64,000 nt of DNA from an uncultured Alphaproteobacteria bacterium (GCA_937923625.1 CALDTV010000017.1:1-64000), one strand, 5' to 3'; numbered from the stretch's first letter, positions 15,881-26,013 are shown. Program-made: numbers and translations. The notes: generated by a model from the letters alone, not told the origin.

Positions 15881-17422
15881 ATGGGGTTAATCTTTGGCAT
15901 TATTGGCTTGTTGATTGCGTTAGCAATTTTATTGGGGCTTGGAATTGGTGCTTATTTTATTTTTCGTTTGATTGTGCAGGCGGTGAATAAAAATAATGTG
16001 ACGACCAATGTGGACAGTGATGAAACGGATAAGAGCGCTAAAAATACAACGACGCAAAATTCTCTCTCTTTTGGTGCGTTAAAAGACAGCCTGATGATTC
16101 GCCTTTTCATTGCGGGGATTCTTATTTTGGTTTCGCTTATTCCCCTCGCATTTGTTTCCCAATTAGTGTTCGAGCGAAGCACACTTTATAAAAGTGTTGC
16201 TAATCGTATGACTCAAGAATGGAGCGGGGCGCAACGCTTAGCGGGTCCTATTCTTACGATTCCTTATAATTATACGGCAATGATTACAGAAAAAATTGAG
16301 AATAAAAAAACGGGTGAATTGAAAAATGTACAACGGCAAGTAACGCGCTCAAAAACATTGGTGATATTGCCCGATGATTTAAACATTTCTTCTTCTCTTG
16401 AAACACGCGAATTAAAACGCGGCATCTATAAAGTGCCAATCTATGATAGCGCGCATAAGGTGAGCGGATCCTTCTCATGGCCTGATGTTAGTTTGCTAAA
16501 AAATAAACCAGAAGTTATCTTTTGGGAAAAGGCAAAGCTGACATTTTTAATCAGTAGTACGCGCGGCATTACGGGCGGAACGAAGTTTAAATGGAAAGGG
16601 GAGGAAATTGATCTATCTTCTGGTAACGGCATCGCTGCCCTTCCAATGGAAGGAGTTCATGCGAATTTAAAATTGCAAGAAGACTTTAAAAGTGCGCCGT
16701 CAAAATTTAACTTTGATCTAAATTTACGTGGTAGCAAGCGTGTTGAGTTTTCTCCAACGGGGCAAGATTCTATGATTGCGCTATCAGGTGATTGGCCGCA
16801 CCCAAGTTTTGATGGAAAATTATTGCCCTCTGAACGTGATATAAAAGATGATGGCTTTACGGCGAAATGGAACGTCACACATCTCAGCCGTTCTTACGCG
16901 CAAGCAAGTGGGCAGGATGTAACGGGTTTAACAAATTATATGCGCTCCGTGAATAACTTCGCTTTCGGTGCGGACTTATTTCAATCGGTTGATCTATACA
17001 CCTTGTTGGAACGTACCATCAAATATGGTGCGCTTTTTATCGCGTTGACATTTTTTAGCGTTTTCGTTCTTGAGTTTGTATCAGGTCGACGTCTGCATTG
17101 GTTGCAACATCTTATTATTGGGGGGGCATTATCCATGTTTTATATGGCGTTATTGGCGCTGTCAGAACATATCGCATTTGGGTATGCCTATATCGCTGGC
17201 GTCGCTATTATCGCGCTGATGATTGGAATCTATACTTGGATTGTAATGAAAAAAGCCAGCTACGGCATCGGCATTGCGGGTATGATGATCGCACTCTATA
17301 CCGTGCTATATTCCATCCTACAAATGGAAGATTACGCGCTGTTAATCGGCACGTTGTTGTTATTGGTATTCCTTGGAATCGGCATGTTCATCACCCGTAA
17401 ATTGGCACAAAGTGAATCCTAA
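15881..17422 (+). CDS. creD: CreD-like inner membrane protein
   Basis: A 513-residue membrane protein matching CreD: an N-terminal membrane pair (residues 3-33 and about 72-95), a large periplasmic region with SQLVFERSTLYKSVANRMTQEWSGAQRLAGP, then a C-terminal bundle of about six helices with the family stretch FSVFVLEFVSGRRLHWLQHL. CreD is linked to envelope stress and beta-lactam response in gamma-proteobacteria; its biochemical role is unclear. AAGGGATAAATT precedes the ATG. It converges on the first FliK-like gene with 9 bp between stops. No creBC neighbours. Confidence 0.88.
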   Translation: MGLIFGIIGLLIALAILLGLGIGAYFIFRLIVQAVNKNNVTTNVDSDETDKSAKNTTTQNSLSFGALKDSLMIRLFIAGILILVSLIPLAFVSQLVFERSTLYKSVANRMTQEWSGAQRLAGPILTIPYNYTAMITEKIENKKTGELKNVQRQVTRSKTLVILPDDLNISSSLETRELKRGIYKVPIYDSAHKVSGSFSWPDVSLLKNKPEVIFWEKAKLTFLISSTRGITGGTKFKWKGEEIDLSSGNGIAALPMEGVHANLKLQEDFKSAPSKFNFDLNLRGSKRVEFSPTGQDSMIALSGDWPHPSFDGKLLPSERDIKDDGFTAKWNVTHLSRSYAQASGQDVTGLTNYMRSVNNFAFGADLFQSVDLYTLLERTIKYGALFIALTFFSVFVLEFVSGRRLHWLQHLIIGGALSMFYMALLALSEHIAFGYAYIAGVAIIALMIGIYTWIVMKKASYGIGIAGMMIALYTVLYSILQMEDYALLIGTLLLLVFLGIGMFITRKLAQSES

Positions 17423-17431
17423 ATTATCAAT

Positions 17432-19642
17432 TTAAACATCAACGCCTAATTGTTCATTTTTTTCCAAGACATGCACCCAATGGTTGGCGGTGCCTTGGAA
17501 GTTAAGCTCACCTGACAAGCTGGTGTAATCGAGTGCGGAGCTGTAAGCTTGGCGCATGGTCTGTTGCATTGGCTCAGTGAAAGCATGATGCGTGCGCACC
17601 ACCAAATCAAGCCGTTCATCATGTAGCAAGCCGTCAATTTGCACGTCACCCATGCGCGATAAAGACAGATCAAACACAAATCGTGTGCGGCCATTACCTT
17701 CATTATCGTGTTGCTGTTTTTGACTTTCGCTACGGGTATATAATGTCACGCGATGAATTTCGCCTTCCCAAAACATGGGAAGAGGAACAGCGCGCCATTC
17801 ACTGGATGATTGGGCTTCGGGGGCGGCAGCCTGTGTCGCACCACCACCAGTTGTCAGGCGATTTAAGATTGACTCTTTGCCCGCATTTTGAAGCAAATCT
17901 ATTTTTTGTTGCCCAAGGAACTGACCAATATCCCCTGCCTTGATCGCGGCAATAAACATCATTGCCGCAGGGGCAATTTGAAGGGCATTTGCAGGAGAAG
18001 GCAAAGAGCGTGATAGTGACGCCGCTGCTTGCGGGCTGAGTTGTAGCAAGCCATTAAACAGATCATCCATGGCAGGCCATTGGAAGCCCTGAAGCAAGGG
18101 ATTAATATTTTGTGGTGTGACAAGAGGTGTTGCAAGGGACACACCGACGGGTGGCCTTGCGCTAATTTGTAGCTGACTCCCAAGGGTTAAATTATTGCTG
18201 TTATGTTGCAGAATAAAACTTTGTGGCAGGCGACTAGCTGGTGATTGAACAGTAATAAGCGGCAAGCCTTGCGCGGTGAATCCTGTCACTTTTGCGGTTA
18301 AAGTAATGGCAGAATTACCACTAAGTAAAGGCGGTGTAAAAGGCGTGGTTGCGGGCAGAGGTGCTGGTGTTGCTGTATTTAATGCGCCTGTTGTTGGTGT
18401 GGTTAATACGGCATTAGGCGGTGTGATTTTTATAATTTGAACATCTATGGGGGTGCTGCGCGGTTGTAAAAAACTTGCGGGGTTTGTTGGGTCAAAATTA
18501 ATTGGGACAGCCGTTAAGCTTGCGCTTTGTGCCGATGGTGTTGCCGAAGTGGCGGCGGCAGTGGCAGTGGCAGTTTGTCCCGTAATATTTGTTTGGGATT
18601 GTTGCGCCAGAAAAGCCCCCGCCGAAGGGACGGCGATTGTTTGCCCTTGGGGGATAATTTGTGTGTGGGGAATCGCGGTTTGTTGCGCAATATTTGCTGT
18701 TCCCAAAGTGGCGGGCGTTAATGAAACTTGCGGGGATGGACCGAGCGTTAAATTAGCACTGGTTGTTGATAAGGCCGCAGCCGTTTGCAACCCCGTTTGC
18801 GCCGATAAAGCCGAGGGCGTTAGGCTGATTGTTGTAAGATTATTACTTAAGGACGCATTTGAAAGGCTGGCAGAAAGTGCCGTGACACTCTGGTTAGAAT
18901 TCACCGCGGCGGCCTGCGCTTGGGCAGGCGAAACAGGAATAAGTCGCACGACATTATCAGCCAATAATGATGTTGTTTGCGGTTGCGCTGTAATAGAAGG
19001 GGTGGCAGCACTTCGGGTTAAGGCGGCCTGAATTTCCGTGGGGAGGGGCGGTAAGGTTTGCCTTGTTGTGTTTTGCAGGCTCTGTAAGTTGGGCGCTGGT
19101 GTTTGCACCAAATTTTGTCCTGTGTTCTGATTTGTATTCTGGCCTGTAGATTGTGCAACGGGTTGATAATTTGTGGCTTGTTGTGAAGGGGGATTTTGTT
19201 GCGCTGGCGCCGCTTGTGATCCTTGCGTTACTGTTGGCGTGGGAACTTGTAAGCGCGGTGCACTCTCACTTGCGGCTGTGCTGACGACGTTTTGAGAGGT
19301 CGTTGGCGCTTGTCCTTGATTTGTATTTTGTGGTGCGGCGCTGCGATCTGGTTGAATGGCGGCTTGGCGCGGCGGTCGCCCTGCAGGTATTTCAACAATA
19401 ATGCGTTGTCCTTCGGTGAGGGCTTGGCGTCCTCTGATTTTTATATCAATATTGCCGTATTCTGTTTCAATTCGCGCCGTATTGTTATTAGTGTTCGACT
19501 GGGCTATTTTGCCTTCTAAGCGAATAGTTTTTGCATTAGTTTCAAGGGCTTCTGGTATTTTGACGATATTGACGATTGAGGCGCCTCGACCATTTCCCTG
19601 TCCGGGAGGCCTGATGGGGGGCGTGACTTGTCCTGTGCTCAT
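17432..19642 (-). CDS. FliK-like hook-length control protein (first of two)
   Basis: A 736-residue protein whose middle (about residues 85-600) is low-complexity and rich in Q, T, A, N and P, as in FliK molecular rulers. The N-terminal block (residues 25-85) reads like a small beta domain, and the C-terminal about 110 residues (FVFDLSLSRMGDVQIDGLLHDERLDLVVRT) resemble the FliK C-terminal switch domain. A second FliK lies at 40198-41925 in the hook operon. A candidate sigma-54 promoter precedes this gene, which supports a flagellar role. The exact role of two rulers is unknown. Confidence 0.7.
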   Translation of the reverse strand: MSTGQVTPPIRPPGQGNGRGASIVNIVKIPEALETNAKTIRLEGKIAQSNTNNNTARIETEYGNIDIKIRGRQALTEGQRIIVEIPAGRPPRQAAIQPDRSAAPQNTNQGQAPTTSQNVVSTAASESAPRLQVPTPTVTQGSQAAPAQQNPPSQQATNYQPVAQSTGQNTNQNTGQNLVQTPAPNLQSLQNTTRQTLPPLPTEIQAALTRSAATPSITAQPQTTSLLADNVVRLIPVSPAQAQAAAVNSNQSVTALSASLSNASLSNNLTTISLTPSALSAQTGLQTAAALSTTSANLTLGPSPQVSLTPATLGTANIAQQTAIPHTQIIPQGQTIAVPSAGAFLAQQSQTNITGQTATATAAATSATPSAQSASLTAVPINFDPTNPASFLQPRSTPIDVQIIKITPPNAVLTTPTTGALNTATPAPLPATTPFTPPLLSGNSAITLTAKVTGFTAQGLPLITVQSPASRLPQSFILQHNSNNLTLGSQLQISARPPVGVSLATPLVTPQNINPLLQGFQWPAMDDLFNGLLQLSPQAAASLSRSLPSPANALQIAPAAMMFIAAIKAGDIGQFLGQQKIDLLQNAGKESILNRLTTGGGATQAAAPEAQSSSEWRAVPLPMFWEGEIHRVTLYTRSESQKQQHDNEGNGRTRFVFDLSLSRMGDVQIDGLLHDERLDLVVRTHHAFTEPMQQTMRQAYSSALDYTSLSGELNFQGTANHWVHVLEKNEQLGVDV

Positions 19643-19687
19643 ATTGCTTCGCCTTTAACTTCTCTTTTTCTCAATAAAGAGATAATA

Positions 19688-19703
19688 AGCAAAGATTATA
19701 CCA
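19688..19703 (-). promoter_or_regulatory. Candidate sigma-54 promoter of the FliK-like gene
   Basis: Minus strand TGGTAT-N5-TTGCT with GG-N10-GC spacing (GG opposite 19701-19702, GC opposite 19689-19690). Start of transcription would be near 19677, about 35 nt before the ATG. The -24 half deviates from TGGCAC at two bases, making it the weakest of the five sigma-54 candidates here. Confidence 0.5.
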
Positions 19704-19722
19704 TAAAAGCGCGGTCAGGGAT

Positions 19723-20289
19723 TTAACCAAAAAGCTTTTTTCGAAAATTTTGATCTGTTAGACCAAAAAACACATGTGAAAACAGCCATAAGCAAATACA
19801 AAACGTAAATGTCCAATCTTGGCTTAAAACTGCATTATATAAGAGGGGCGGGATTACCAGAATAAACAAAGATGCCGCACAGGCCACGGGATACCGTCTA
19901 TAAAAAGACTTTTTGTCGCTTATTCTATTACCTTGTAACATTAAACCGATCGCCAAATAGGCAGGAATAAAACCACTTGCGTGAACTGCAAAGGCTTCTT
20001 GTGTGTAGCCACTTATGAGTAAAGCAGTATTGGCGAATAATTGTAATATGGCGTTTATCAAAATGGCGCCATGCGGGTATTTTTGTATTAAATAAGTGGT
20101 TAAAGAAACGATGATCCATAGTGATCCAGCAATGCTTTGCCATGAAGAGGGATCGAGGGCTTTTATGTTATCAAGAGACGGTATTAAAGGATGCCCTTCA
20201 ATGAGGCCTTGTAACGTCAATGTAAGGTTTGCAATCAAATAACCTGTGCCCGCGATTAGCGCGAAGGGAAGATTTTTAAATTGAACCAT
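19723..20289 (-). CDS. Uncharacterised multi-pass membrane protein
   Basis: 188 residues with about six hydrophobic segments (for example residues 8-28, 52-68, 78-96, 104-120, 136-154, 160-178). No family recognised. It follows flhG by 27 bp on the same strand and could be read through from flhF-flhG. Nothing in the sequence ties it to motility except position. A start at ATG 20289 with a weak AAGG upstream is plausible. Confidence 0.65.
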   Translation of the reverse strand: MVQFKNLPFALIAGTGYLIANLTLTLQGLIEGHPLIPSLDNIKALDPSSWQSIAGSLWIIVSLTTYLIQKYPHGAILINAILQLFANTALLISGYTQEAFAVHASGFIPAYLAIGLMLQGNRISDKKSFYRRYPVACAASLFILVIPPLLYNAVLSQDWTFTFCICLWLFSHVFFGLTDQNFRKKLFG

Positions 20290-20316
20290 AAATAATAATT
20301 GCCTTATTTGCGCCGC

Positions 20317-21147
20317 TTAGCCAGCAGCAGCGGCGCTTTTACGGGCGGCTAAATCATGCAGGATGAGTTTGGCAATTTTTTGCACATCTTCGGCGGCTTC
20401 GGCATTGGGGGAGCGCGTGAGGATCGGCGTTTGGTGACGAATAGAGTCTTTGACCCGTGGATCGTGATGTACCATACCAACCAAAGGCGGCTTAAGGCGT
20501 AAAAAATTCTCGCACGCTTTAAGTAAAGTCTTATAAGTTTTTTCGCCTTCGGCAGAGCTGGTGGCTTGGTTGACAACAATACCAACATTCTTGGAAACGC
20601 CTGCGGCACTGCCCAGTTTAATGAAAGCATAAGCATCGGTTAAGGATGTTGGCTCATCGGTTGTCACCAATAATGTTCTGGCGGCAGAAGCCGACAGCAT
20701 CCTAACGGTACGATCAACGCCTGCGCCAAGGTCAATAATCACCACATCATATTCTGAAGCAACGTCTAACAATTGATCCCGCAACAGCGCCAAACGTTGT
20801 GATGGTAATGCGGAGAGGGAGGCCTGTCCTGAACGCCCCGCAATAATATCAAAATTTCCGTCTTTGTAAGGTTGTATGACTTTATCAATGCCTAAACGAC
20901 CACGAATGACATCGTTTAAATCTCTTTTGGGCATAAGTCCTAATTGCACATCAACATTCGCAAGACCCAAATCACCATCAAAAAGCAAAACACGTTTGCC
21001 TGCATTCGCCAAAGCGTGTGAAAGGGTAATAGAAAACCATGTTTTACCTACTCCCCCCTTGCCACTGGCAACGGCAATAACATTTGGCGCACGACGAAAA
21101 CCTTGTTTTTTCATTCCTAATTCTTTTCTAGCTAAAGCTTCAGACAT
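20317..21147 (-). CDS. flhG: MinD-like flagellar number regulator FlhG (FleN)
   Basis: ParA/MinD-family ATPase with the deviant Walker A GKGGVGKT (residues 29-36), LLFDGDLGLANVDVQLG, and VVIIDLGAGVDRTVR. The N-terminal segment before the ATPase (MSEALARKELGMKKQGF) fits the FlhG FliI-like activation helix, though not identical to a known motif. FlhG restrains flagellar number and acts with FlhF, whose gene is 2 bp upstream. AGGATAAAA precedes the ATG. Confidence 0.92.
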   Translation of the reverse strand: MSEALARKELGMKKQGFRRAPNVIAVASGKGGVGKTWFSITLSHALANAGKRVLLFDGDLGLANVDVQLGLMPKRDLNDVIRGRLGIDKVIQPYKDGNFDIIAGRSGQASLSALPSQRLALLRDQLLDVASEYDVVIIDLGAGVDRTVRMLSASAARTLLVTTDEPTSLTDAYAFIKLGSAAGVSKNVGIVVNQATSSAEGEKTYKTLLKACENFLRLKPPLVGMVHHDPRVKDSIRHQTPILTRSPNAEAAEDVQKIAKLILHDLAARKSAAAAG

Positions 21148-21149
21148 TT

Positions 21150-22175
21150 TTATCCTGCTTTCTTTGATACCCTTATTTTTGCGGCTTTTGTTTGTGGCAT
21201 CAAGAGTTGAGTTAATCTTTTTGGGGTTAATCGGGATAATCCATCAGCAACTTTTGGGGTTGCGCTAAAATCTGTGAGCGCCATTCTACCATAATAGGCG
21301 GCGGCTAAGATACTTCCTAATCTGCGCGACGCATCGACACGGGTGGGGAGCAATTTTTTAACCCCAATCTGTGAAAAAATTTCCGCAGTTTCTGCAGCTT
21401 CATCAGCGTTAATATTTGCGGGCATCACCAGCACAGGATCAGTTTTTTTGACATTAATAAAACCTGATAATCGATCAACGCTGCTTTGGTCGAATGGATT
21501 TGTACCAGCAGTATCAATAATAATTTGATCTTTATTTCCCAAGGCCATGAGCGCCGTTTTTAATTCTGTTGGTGTCGCGGCAGTCACAAGATCAATTTGC
21601 ATGAGACGTGTGAACGCTTCGAGTTGTTCGCGCCCACCGGCACGTTCGACATCTGTTGTAATAACTGCAATATCAAGCCCGTTAATCAAACCACGCGCCG
21701 CAAGCTTGGCACAAGCAAGTGTTTTACCAGCGCCAGATGGGCCTGCTAAAATAATAGGGTCTGACAGGGCTTGGTTTTCAAAAGGTTCAAAGTCAAAAAG
21801 ATTTTGCATTGACGCCATCACCGCCAACCTTGGTTCCTCCTCGTCGAAAACGATAGCACAAGAGAGAATATGGTTGATGACATCATCGGGTACAGCGTGA
21901 CGTAGCATTGCATCAGTGATCGCTTCAGACGCTATAGAGCCGCCATCATCGCTTTCCTCGTTCTCATATAGCCAATTATCAGGATTGGCTTTTGCTTCGG
22001 CATCGTCATATATTTGCATTTCACGTTCTACGGCGGCGGTAATATGCGTCATGCGCCCCCCAACAGCATTTTCAATTTCGCGTGTTGCCACTATAATCGC
22101 TTCATCTCCTAAAGCTTCTCTGACCATTTGCAACGCTTCTTTCATAGTTTTTGCTGTAAACGACTTAAGCCGCAT
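21150..22175 (-). CDS. flhF: SRP-type GTPase FlhF
   Basis: 341 residues with N-terminal B-domain start MRLKSFTAKTMKEALQMVRE, then an SRP GTPase NG domain: G1 GPSGAGKT (145-152), the TTDVERAGGREQLE segment, IIDTAGTNPF, and LPTRVDASRRLGSILAA. FlhF helps set the position of the polar flagellum. It is the first gene of an flhF-flhG pair, 266 bp from the divergent hydrolase. No sigma-54 motif was found upstream. Confidence 0.94.
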   Translation of the reverse strand: MRLKSFTAKTMKEALQMVREALGDEAIIVATREIENAVGGRMTHITAAVEREMQIYDDAEAKANPDNWLYENEESDDGGSIASEAITDAMLRHAVPDDVINHILSCAIVFDEEEPRLAVMASMQNLFDFEPFENQALSDPIILAGPSGAGKTLACAKLAARGLINGLDIAVITTDVERAGGREQLEAFTRLMQIDLVTAATPTELKTALMALGNKDQIIIDTAGTNPFDQSSVDRLSGFINVKKTDPVLVMPANINADEAAETAEIFSQIGVKKLLPTRVDASRRLGSILAAAYYGRMALTDFSATPKVADGLSRLTPKRLTQLLMPQTKAAKIRVSKKAG

Positions 22176-22386
22176 CTTTCTTAATTTCCATTTTTCCCAT
22201 AGCGCAGGCGACGGCTAGACAACAACAAAGCCATGCTTATTGGGTCGATTCATATAGCAATAGTATAGTGTGCTTAAGATGATGCGCCTAACATATTAAG
22301 CCGTATTATCCACATTTATGACTTATATTAGAGCCGTAAAATGCTATTTGTCTTTCATTTGCCTGTATATGAGGAGGGCACGTGGC

Positions 22387-22414
22387 TTGACAAAAAATGA
22401 ATATCCTGTATTTT
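22387..22414 (+). promoter_or_regulatory. Candidate sigma-70 promoter
   Basis: TTGACA (22387-22392), 16-bp spacer, TATTTT (22409-22414), about 28 bp before the ATG of the amidohydrolase at 22442, with AGAGAGAG as ribosome site. Perfect -35, fair -10. Confidence 0.5.
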
Positions 22415-22441
22415 ACATATTTTATTTAATAGAGAGAGTTT

Positions 22442-23878
22442 ATGAGCACCACACTTGAGTATTGTCGTGAAGTCTCTGCTCAGCTGGATAAATTGGGCCA
22501 TCATACTGTTGATGGAGGCATGGATTGCCTCGCCTATAGTGTTGATGAAACAGCGGCAATGCACTTCGTTGCCCAAAACGCCTATGATCTAGGTGCGCGG
22601 GTTTTTCAAGATCAGGCGGGCAATATCACAGCGGTCATGGAGGGGAGCAATCCTGGTGCTAAAGCTATTTTAGGGGGATCACATCTAGATGCTGTGCCGC
22701 AGGGCGGTCAATATGATGGGCGCGCTGGTGTTCTTATCCAATTGGCTGTTTTAAAGGAGCTAAAAGATAATTGTGAAGATCTTGAGCAAGATGTTGTTTT
22801 ACAAATCTCTCGCGCTGAAGAGAGCCCGCGCTTTGGTAAGGCATTATTAGGGTCATTATACGCCACAGGATTGGGAAAAGTCGAAGATTTCAATAGGCAG
22901 GCTCAAAAAGGAGATTCCGAAACACTCAAAGAGGCTATTAAGAAACAAGGCTTGCCTGTAGATGAATTGCTGATGAAAGTGCAAAATGGCGATGCCTTAC
23001 TGTTATTAGATCATTTTGGCATGGCCATTGAAATGCATATTGAGCAAGCCGACGTCATCCGCAGGAGCAACGCAGATTTAGGAATTGTGACGGGTATTCG
23101 CGGTAATGTGCGCGCCGATATTCGGTTTAAAGGTGAAGCGGGCCATACAGGCGGCGCGGCACAATTTGAAAAAGATCAAGAGGGAAATGTTCGCCTAAAT
23201 GAACATGATGATCCTATCGATGTGCGACAAGAAGCGTCGGGGGGGATTGTTGATTTAGGGTATTTATTCAGAAAAAAATGCCAAGAAATTGCCAAAGGGG
23301 GAAGGGATATCGTTTTTTCCATTCCGCAATTAGATACGCCAGACTCTTCGGCAACAAAACTATGTGATAATGCTTACGCAAGATTAGAAGTCCGTAGTAC
23401 AGATCAATCCGTATTAGATGAGATGGCAAATTTTATTGATGAAACATCTGCCATGGTGGCGCAAGATAATGACCTTTATTTTGCAGATGAAGATAAGCTA
23501 ATTGTGACCAGTGCGCCCGTTCCTGAGTTATCCAATGAAGTTGCAACTGCATTGGAAGATGCGGCGAAAAACGAAGGCTTAAAAACAATTCGCATGGTAT
23601 CTGGTGCGGGGCATGACATGATGAATTTTGCCTTGGCTGGTATTCCTACGGCTGGTGTTTTCGTACCGCATAATGGATTAAGCCATCGTCCTGATGAGGA
23701 TATGGTTCTAAATAAAGGGGATGATCCTTATGCGATAAATTCCCCTTTCGCGAACGCATTACGAACTATTTTTAGATGCACGAAAGACTCACCAGTTGTC
23801 ATGAAAGAAGACAGTGGAAAAAAAGTGACCTTGTCACAAGCAATGCTTAACAATGGCGCAACAGAGTTAAAGTTTTAA
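22442..23878 (+). CDS. M20-family Zn-dependent amidohydrolase (carbamoylase/allantoate type)
   Basis: Metal-binding signatures of the amidase/hydantoinase/carbamoylase group of M20 are in order: GGSHLDAVPQGGQYDG (H81, D92), the acidic pair in SRAEESPRFG (E126-E127), EMHIEQADVI, and the C-terminal SGAGHDMMNFALAGIP and GLSHRPDEDM. The dimerisation-domain motif is GHTGGA where GHAGTTP is common. 478 residues is somewhat longer than usual (about 410-420), with an acidic insert near 140-185. Probable substrate is an N-carbamoyl or ureido compound; the exact one cannot be read. Its stop overlaps the flhA stop by 4 bp. Confidence 0.8.
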   Translation: MSTTLEYCREVSAQLDKLGHHTVDGGMDCLAYSVDETAAMHFVAQNAYDLGARVFQDQAGNITAVMEGSNPGAKAILGGSHLDAVPQGGQYDGRAGVLIQLAVLKELKDNCEDLEQDVVLQISRAEESPRFGKALLGSLYATGLGKVEDFNRQAQKGDSETLKEAIKKQGLPVDELLMKVQNGDALLLLDHFGMAIEMHIEQADVIRRSNADLGIVTGIRGNVRADIRFKGEAGHTGGAAQFEKDQEGNVRLNEHDDPIDVRQEASGGIVDLGYLFRKKCQEIAKGGRDIVFSIPQLDTPDSSATKLCDNAYARLEVRSTDQSVLDEMANFIDETSAMVAQDNDLYFADEDKLIVTSAPVPELSNEVATALEDAAKNEGLKTIRMVSGAGHDMMNFALAGIPTAGVFVPHNGLSHRPDEDMVLNKGDDPYAINSPFANALRTIFRCTKDSPVVMKEDSGKKVTLSQAMLNNGATELKF

Positions 23879-26013
23879 ACTTGCCCCAATGTTTTGATCT
23901 TCGCCTTTGGATGGATTTCATTTTGGCTCATGACCATTGTTTGTGGGCGGAAGCGCTCTATGACGCTGCGGACATAGGGGCGGACGCTGGGTGAGGTGAG
24001 GAGGACAGGGGTTTCGCCTTGCTTGCCAAATTCGTCATAGACTTCGCGGACAGCGGTGATGAAGTCTTGTAATTGTGACGGTGCCATCGCCAGCTGCTTA
24101 TCTTCACCATCAGGGCCCACCAAAGCATCACCAAAAGATTGTTCCCATTCGGGCGATAATGTCAGAAGTGGCACGAAGCCATTGACGTTGGTGTTTTGAT
24201 CACAAATTTGACGCGCCAAGCGGGAGCGCACATGCTCCGCGATGTAGGCAATATTTTTGGTGTAGACGGTGGCTTCGGCAATCCCTTCGAGGATGGTTGG
24301 TAAGTCGCGAACGGATACACGTTCGGATACCAAACTTTGTAAAATACGTTGCAGACCCCCAACAGAAATTTGCGCGGGTATGACATCGCCAACCAATTTT
24401 TGATACTCGGCTGGAAGCTCGTCCAATAATTTTTGCGTTTCAGCATAAGAGAGAAGGTCAGACATGTTATCTTTCACTATCTCTGTGATGTGGGTGGTGA
24501 TAACGGTGGGTGCATCGACAACTGTATATCCTTTAAAATGCGCTTCTTCGCGGTGCTGTTCGTCAATCCACATGGCTGGCAGACCAAAGGTTGGCTCGGT
24601 TGTGCTTTCACCGGGCAAGGTGATTGCCGCGCCTGTCGGGTCCATGCACATCAACATACCAGGGCGAACATCGCCGCGCCCCGCTTCAATCTCTTTAATG
24701 CGGACAATATAAGTGTTGGCGGGAAGCTGTAAGTTATCTTGAATCCGCACAGCGGGCAGAACATACCCCATATCCTCTGCAAGTTGACGCCGTAACCCTT
24801 TAACTTGGTCGGTGACTTTATTACCGCCTTCGCCTTGCACCAGTGGGAGCAGGCCATAGCCAAGTTCAAGGCGAATAGTATCCATCGCAAGGGCTTTGGA
24901 TATTGGCTCTTCCGCGGCTTGAATCGGTGTGCCATCGGGGGCGGTTGTTGCGCCTGCGGGGCCTGCGGCTTCAAGTTGCAGTAGCTCTTCTTTACGTTCA
25001 TTTTTGCGCCATGCAAAATAAGCCAGTGTGCCGAAGGTTGTGGCTAAAAAGGCAAACGGCGTGAGCGGCACGCCAGGGACAAGCCCCAACACCATAACCA
25101 ATATGGCTGTCATCGCCATTGCTTTTGGGTGTTTGGTAAATTGGAATAAAAGCGCTTTATCGGCCGCGCCCTCAACCCCAGCTTTTGATACCAATAAACC
25201 CGCACCAATGGAGATAATAAGGGCAGGAATTTGTGAGACAAGGCCATCGCCAATGGTCAAAATTGTATAAGTTTCGGCGGCCTGCCCCATGGTCATGCCT
25301 TGTTGCACTGTCCCGATAACAATCCCGCCAATAATGTTAATAAACACAATTAGTAAGCCAGCAATCGCGTCTCCGCGGACGAATTTTGACGCCCCATCCA
25401 TTGCCCCGAAGAAATTACTTTCTTGCTCTAATTCTTTACGTTTGGCTTTTGCTTCTTCTTCGCTCAGCAGACCGCTGGAGAGGTCGGAATCAATCGCCAT
25501 TTGTTTTCCCGGCATTGAATCAAGGGTAAAGCGTGCCGCAACCTCGGCGATACGCCCCGATCCTTTGGTAATCACCACAAAGTTCACAATTACCAAAATC
25601 GCAAAAACAATGGCACCGACCACATAACTATCTTGGATAATTAATCCACCAAAGGCTTGAATAACGTGCCCCGCAGAATCAAGGCCGTTATGCCCTTCGC
25701 CCAAAATAAGGCGGGTGGAAGAAACATTAAGCCCTAACCGCAAAGCCGTTGTAATAAGCAAAACCGTAGGGAAAGTTGAAAATTCCAGCGGCTTTTGAAT
25801 CGATAAAACCAACATCATGATAAAGATGGAGAATAAGATCGATACAGATAAACCCATATCCAACAACCAAGTTGGGATTGGTATCAACATAAACACAAGG
25901 ATACAAATAATGCCGAGCGCCAAAACCACGTCGCCACGCAAAATCCCTCCCAAAGCGCCGCGCGCTTGTGAGAGTCCTTCAATTCTAAAGTTTGATTGGC
26001 CTTTATCTGACAT
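23875..26013 (-). CDS. flhA: Flagellar export gate protein FlhA
   Basis: Core of the export gate: eight hydrophobic segments in the first half (about residues 30-340), including the conserved TTALRLGLNVSSTRLIL and the FHIPEP-like loop containing ARFTLDSMPGKQMAIDSDLSSG. The C-terminal cytosolic domain follows with ILQSLVSERVSVRDLPTILEG. I start at ATG 26013 (MSDKGQSN, 712 residues); the frame extended to 26055 adds an untypical hydrophobic tail. It stands alone on the minus strand, away from fliQ-fliR-flhB. Confidence 0.95.
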   Translation of the reverse strand: MSDKGQSNFRIEGLSQARGALGGILRGDVVLALGIICILVFMLIPIPTWLLDMGLSVSILFSIFIMMLVLSIQKPLEFSTFPTVLLITTALRLGLNVSSTRLILGEGHNGLDSAGHVIQAFGGLIIQDSYVVGAIVFAILVIVNFVVITKGSGRIAEVAARFTLDSMPGKQMAIDSDLSSGLLSEEEAKAKRKELEQESNFFGAMDGASKFVRGDAIAGLLIVFINIIGGIVIGTVQQGMTMGQAAETYTILTIGDGLVSQIPALIISIGAGLLVSKAGVEGAADKALLFQFTKHPKAMAMTAILVMVLGLVPGVPLTPFAFLATTFGTLAYFAWRKNERKEELLQLEAAGPAGATTAPDGTPIQAAEEPISKALAMDTIRLELGYGLLPLVQGEGGNKVTDQVKGLRRQLAEDMGYVLPAVRIQDNLQLPANTYIVRIKEIEAGRGDVRPGMLMCMDPTGAAITLPGESTTEPTFGLPAMWIDEQHREEAHFKGYTVVDAPTVITTHITEIVKDNMSDLLSYAETQKLLDELPAEYQKLVGDVIPAQISVGGLQRILQSLVSERVSVRDLPTILEGIAEATVYTKNIAYIAEHVRSRLARQICDQNTNVNGFVPLLTLSPEWEQSFGDALVGPDGEDKQLAMAPSQLQDFITAVREVYDEFGKQGETPVLLTSPSVRPYVRSVIERFRPQTMVMSQNEIHPKAKIKTLGQV

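Noticed and set aside
18447-19031. 194-residue plus-strand ORF opposite the FliK-like gene
   Set aside because: Antisense shadow of a low-complexity coding region; C/A/V-rich composition, no ribosome site, no family resemblance.
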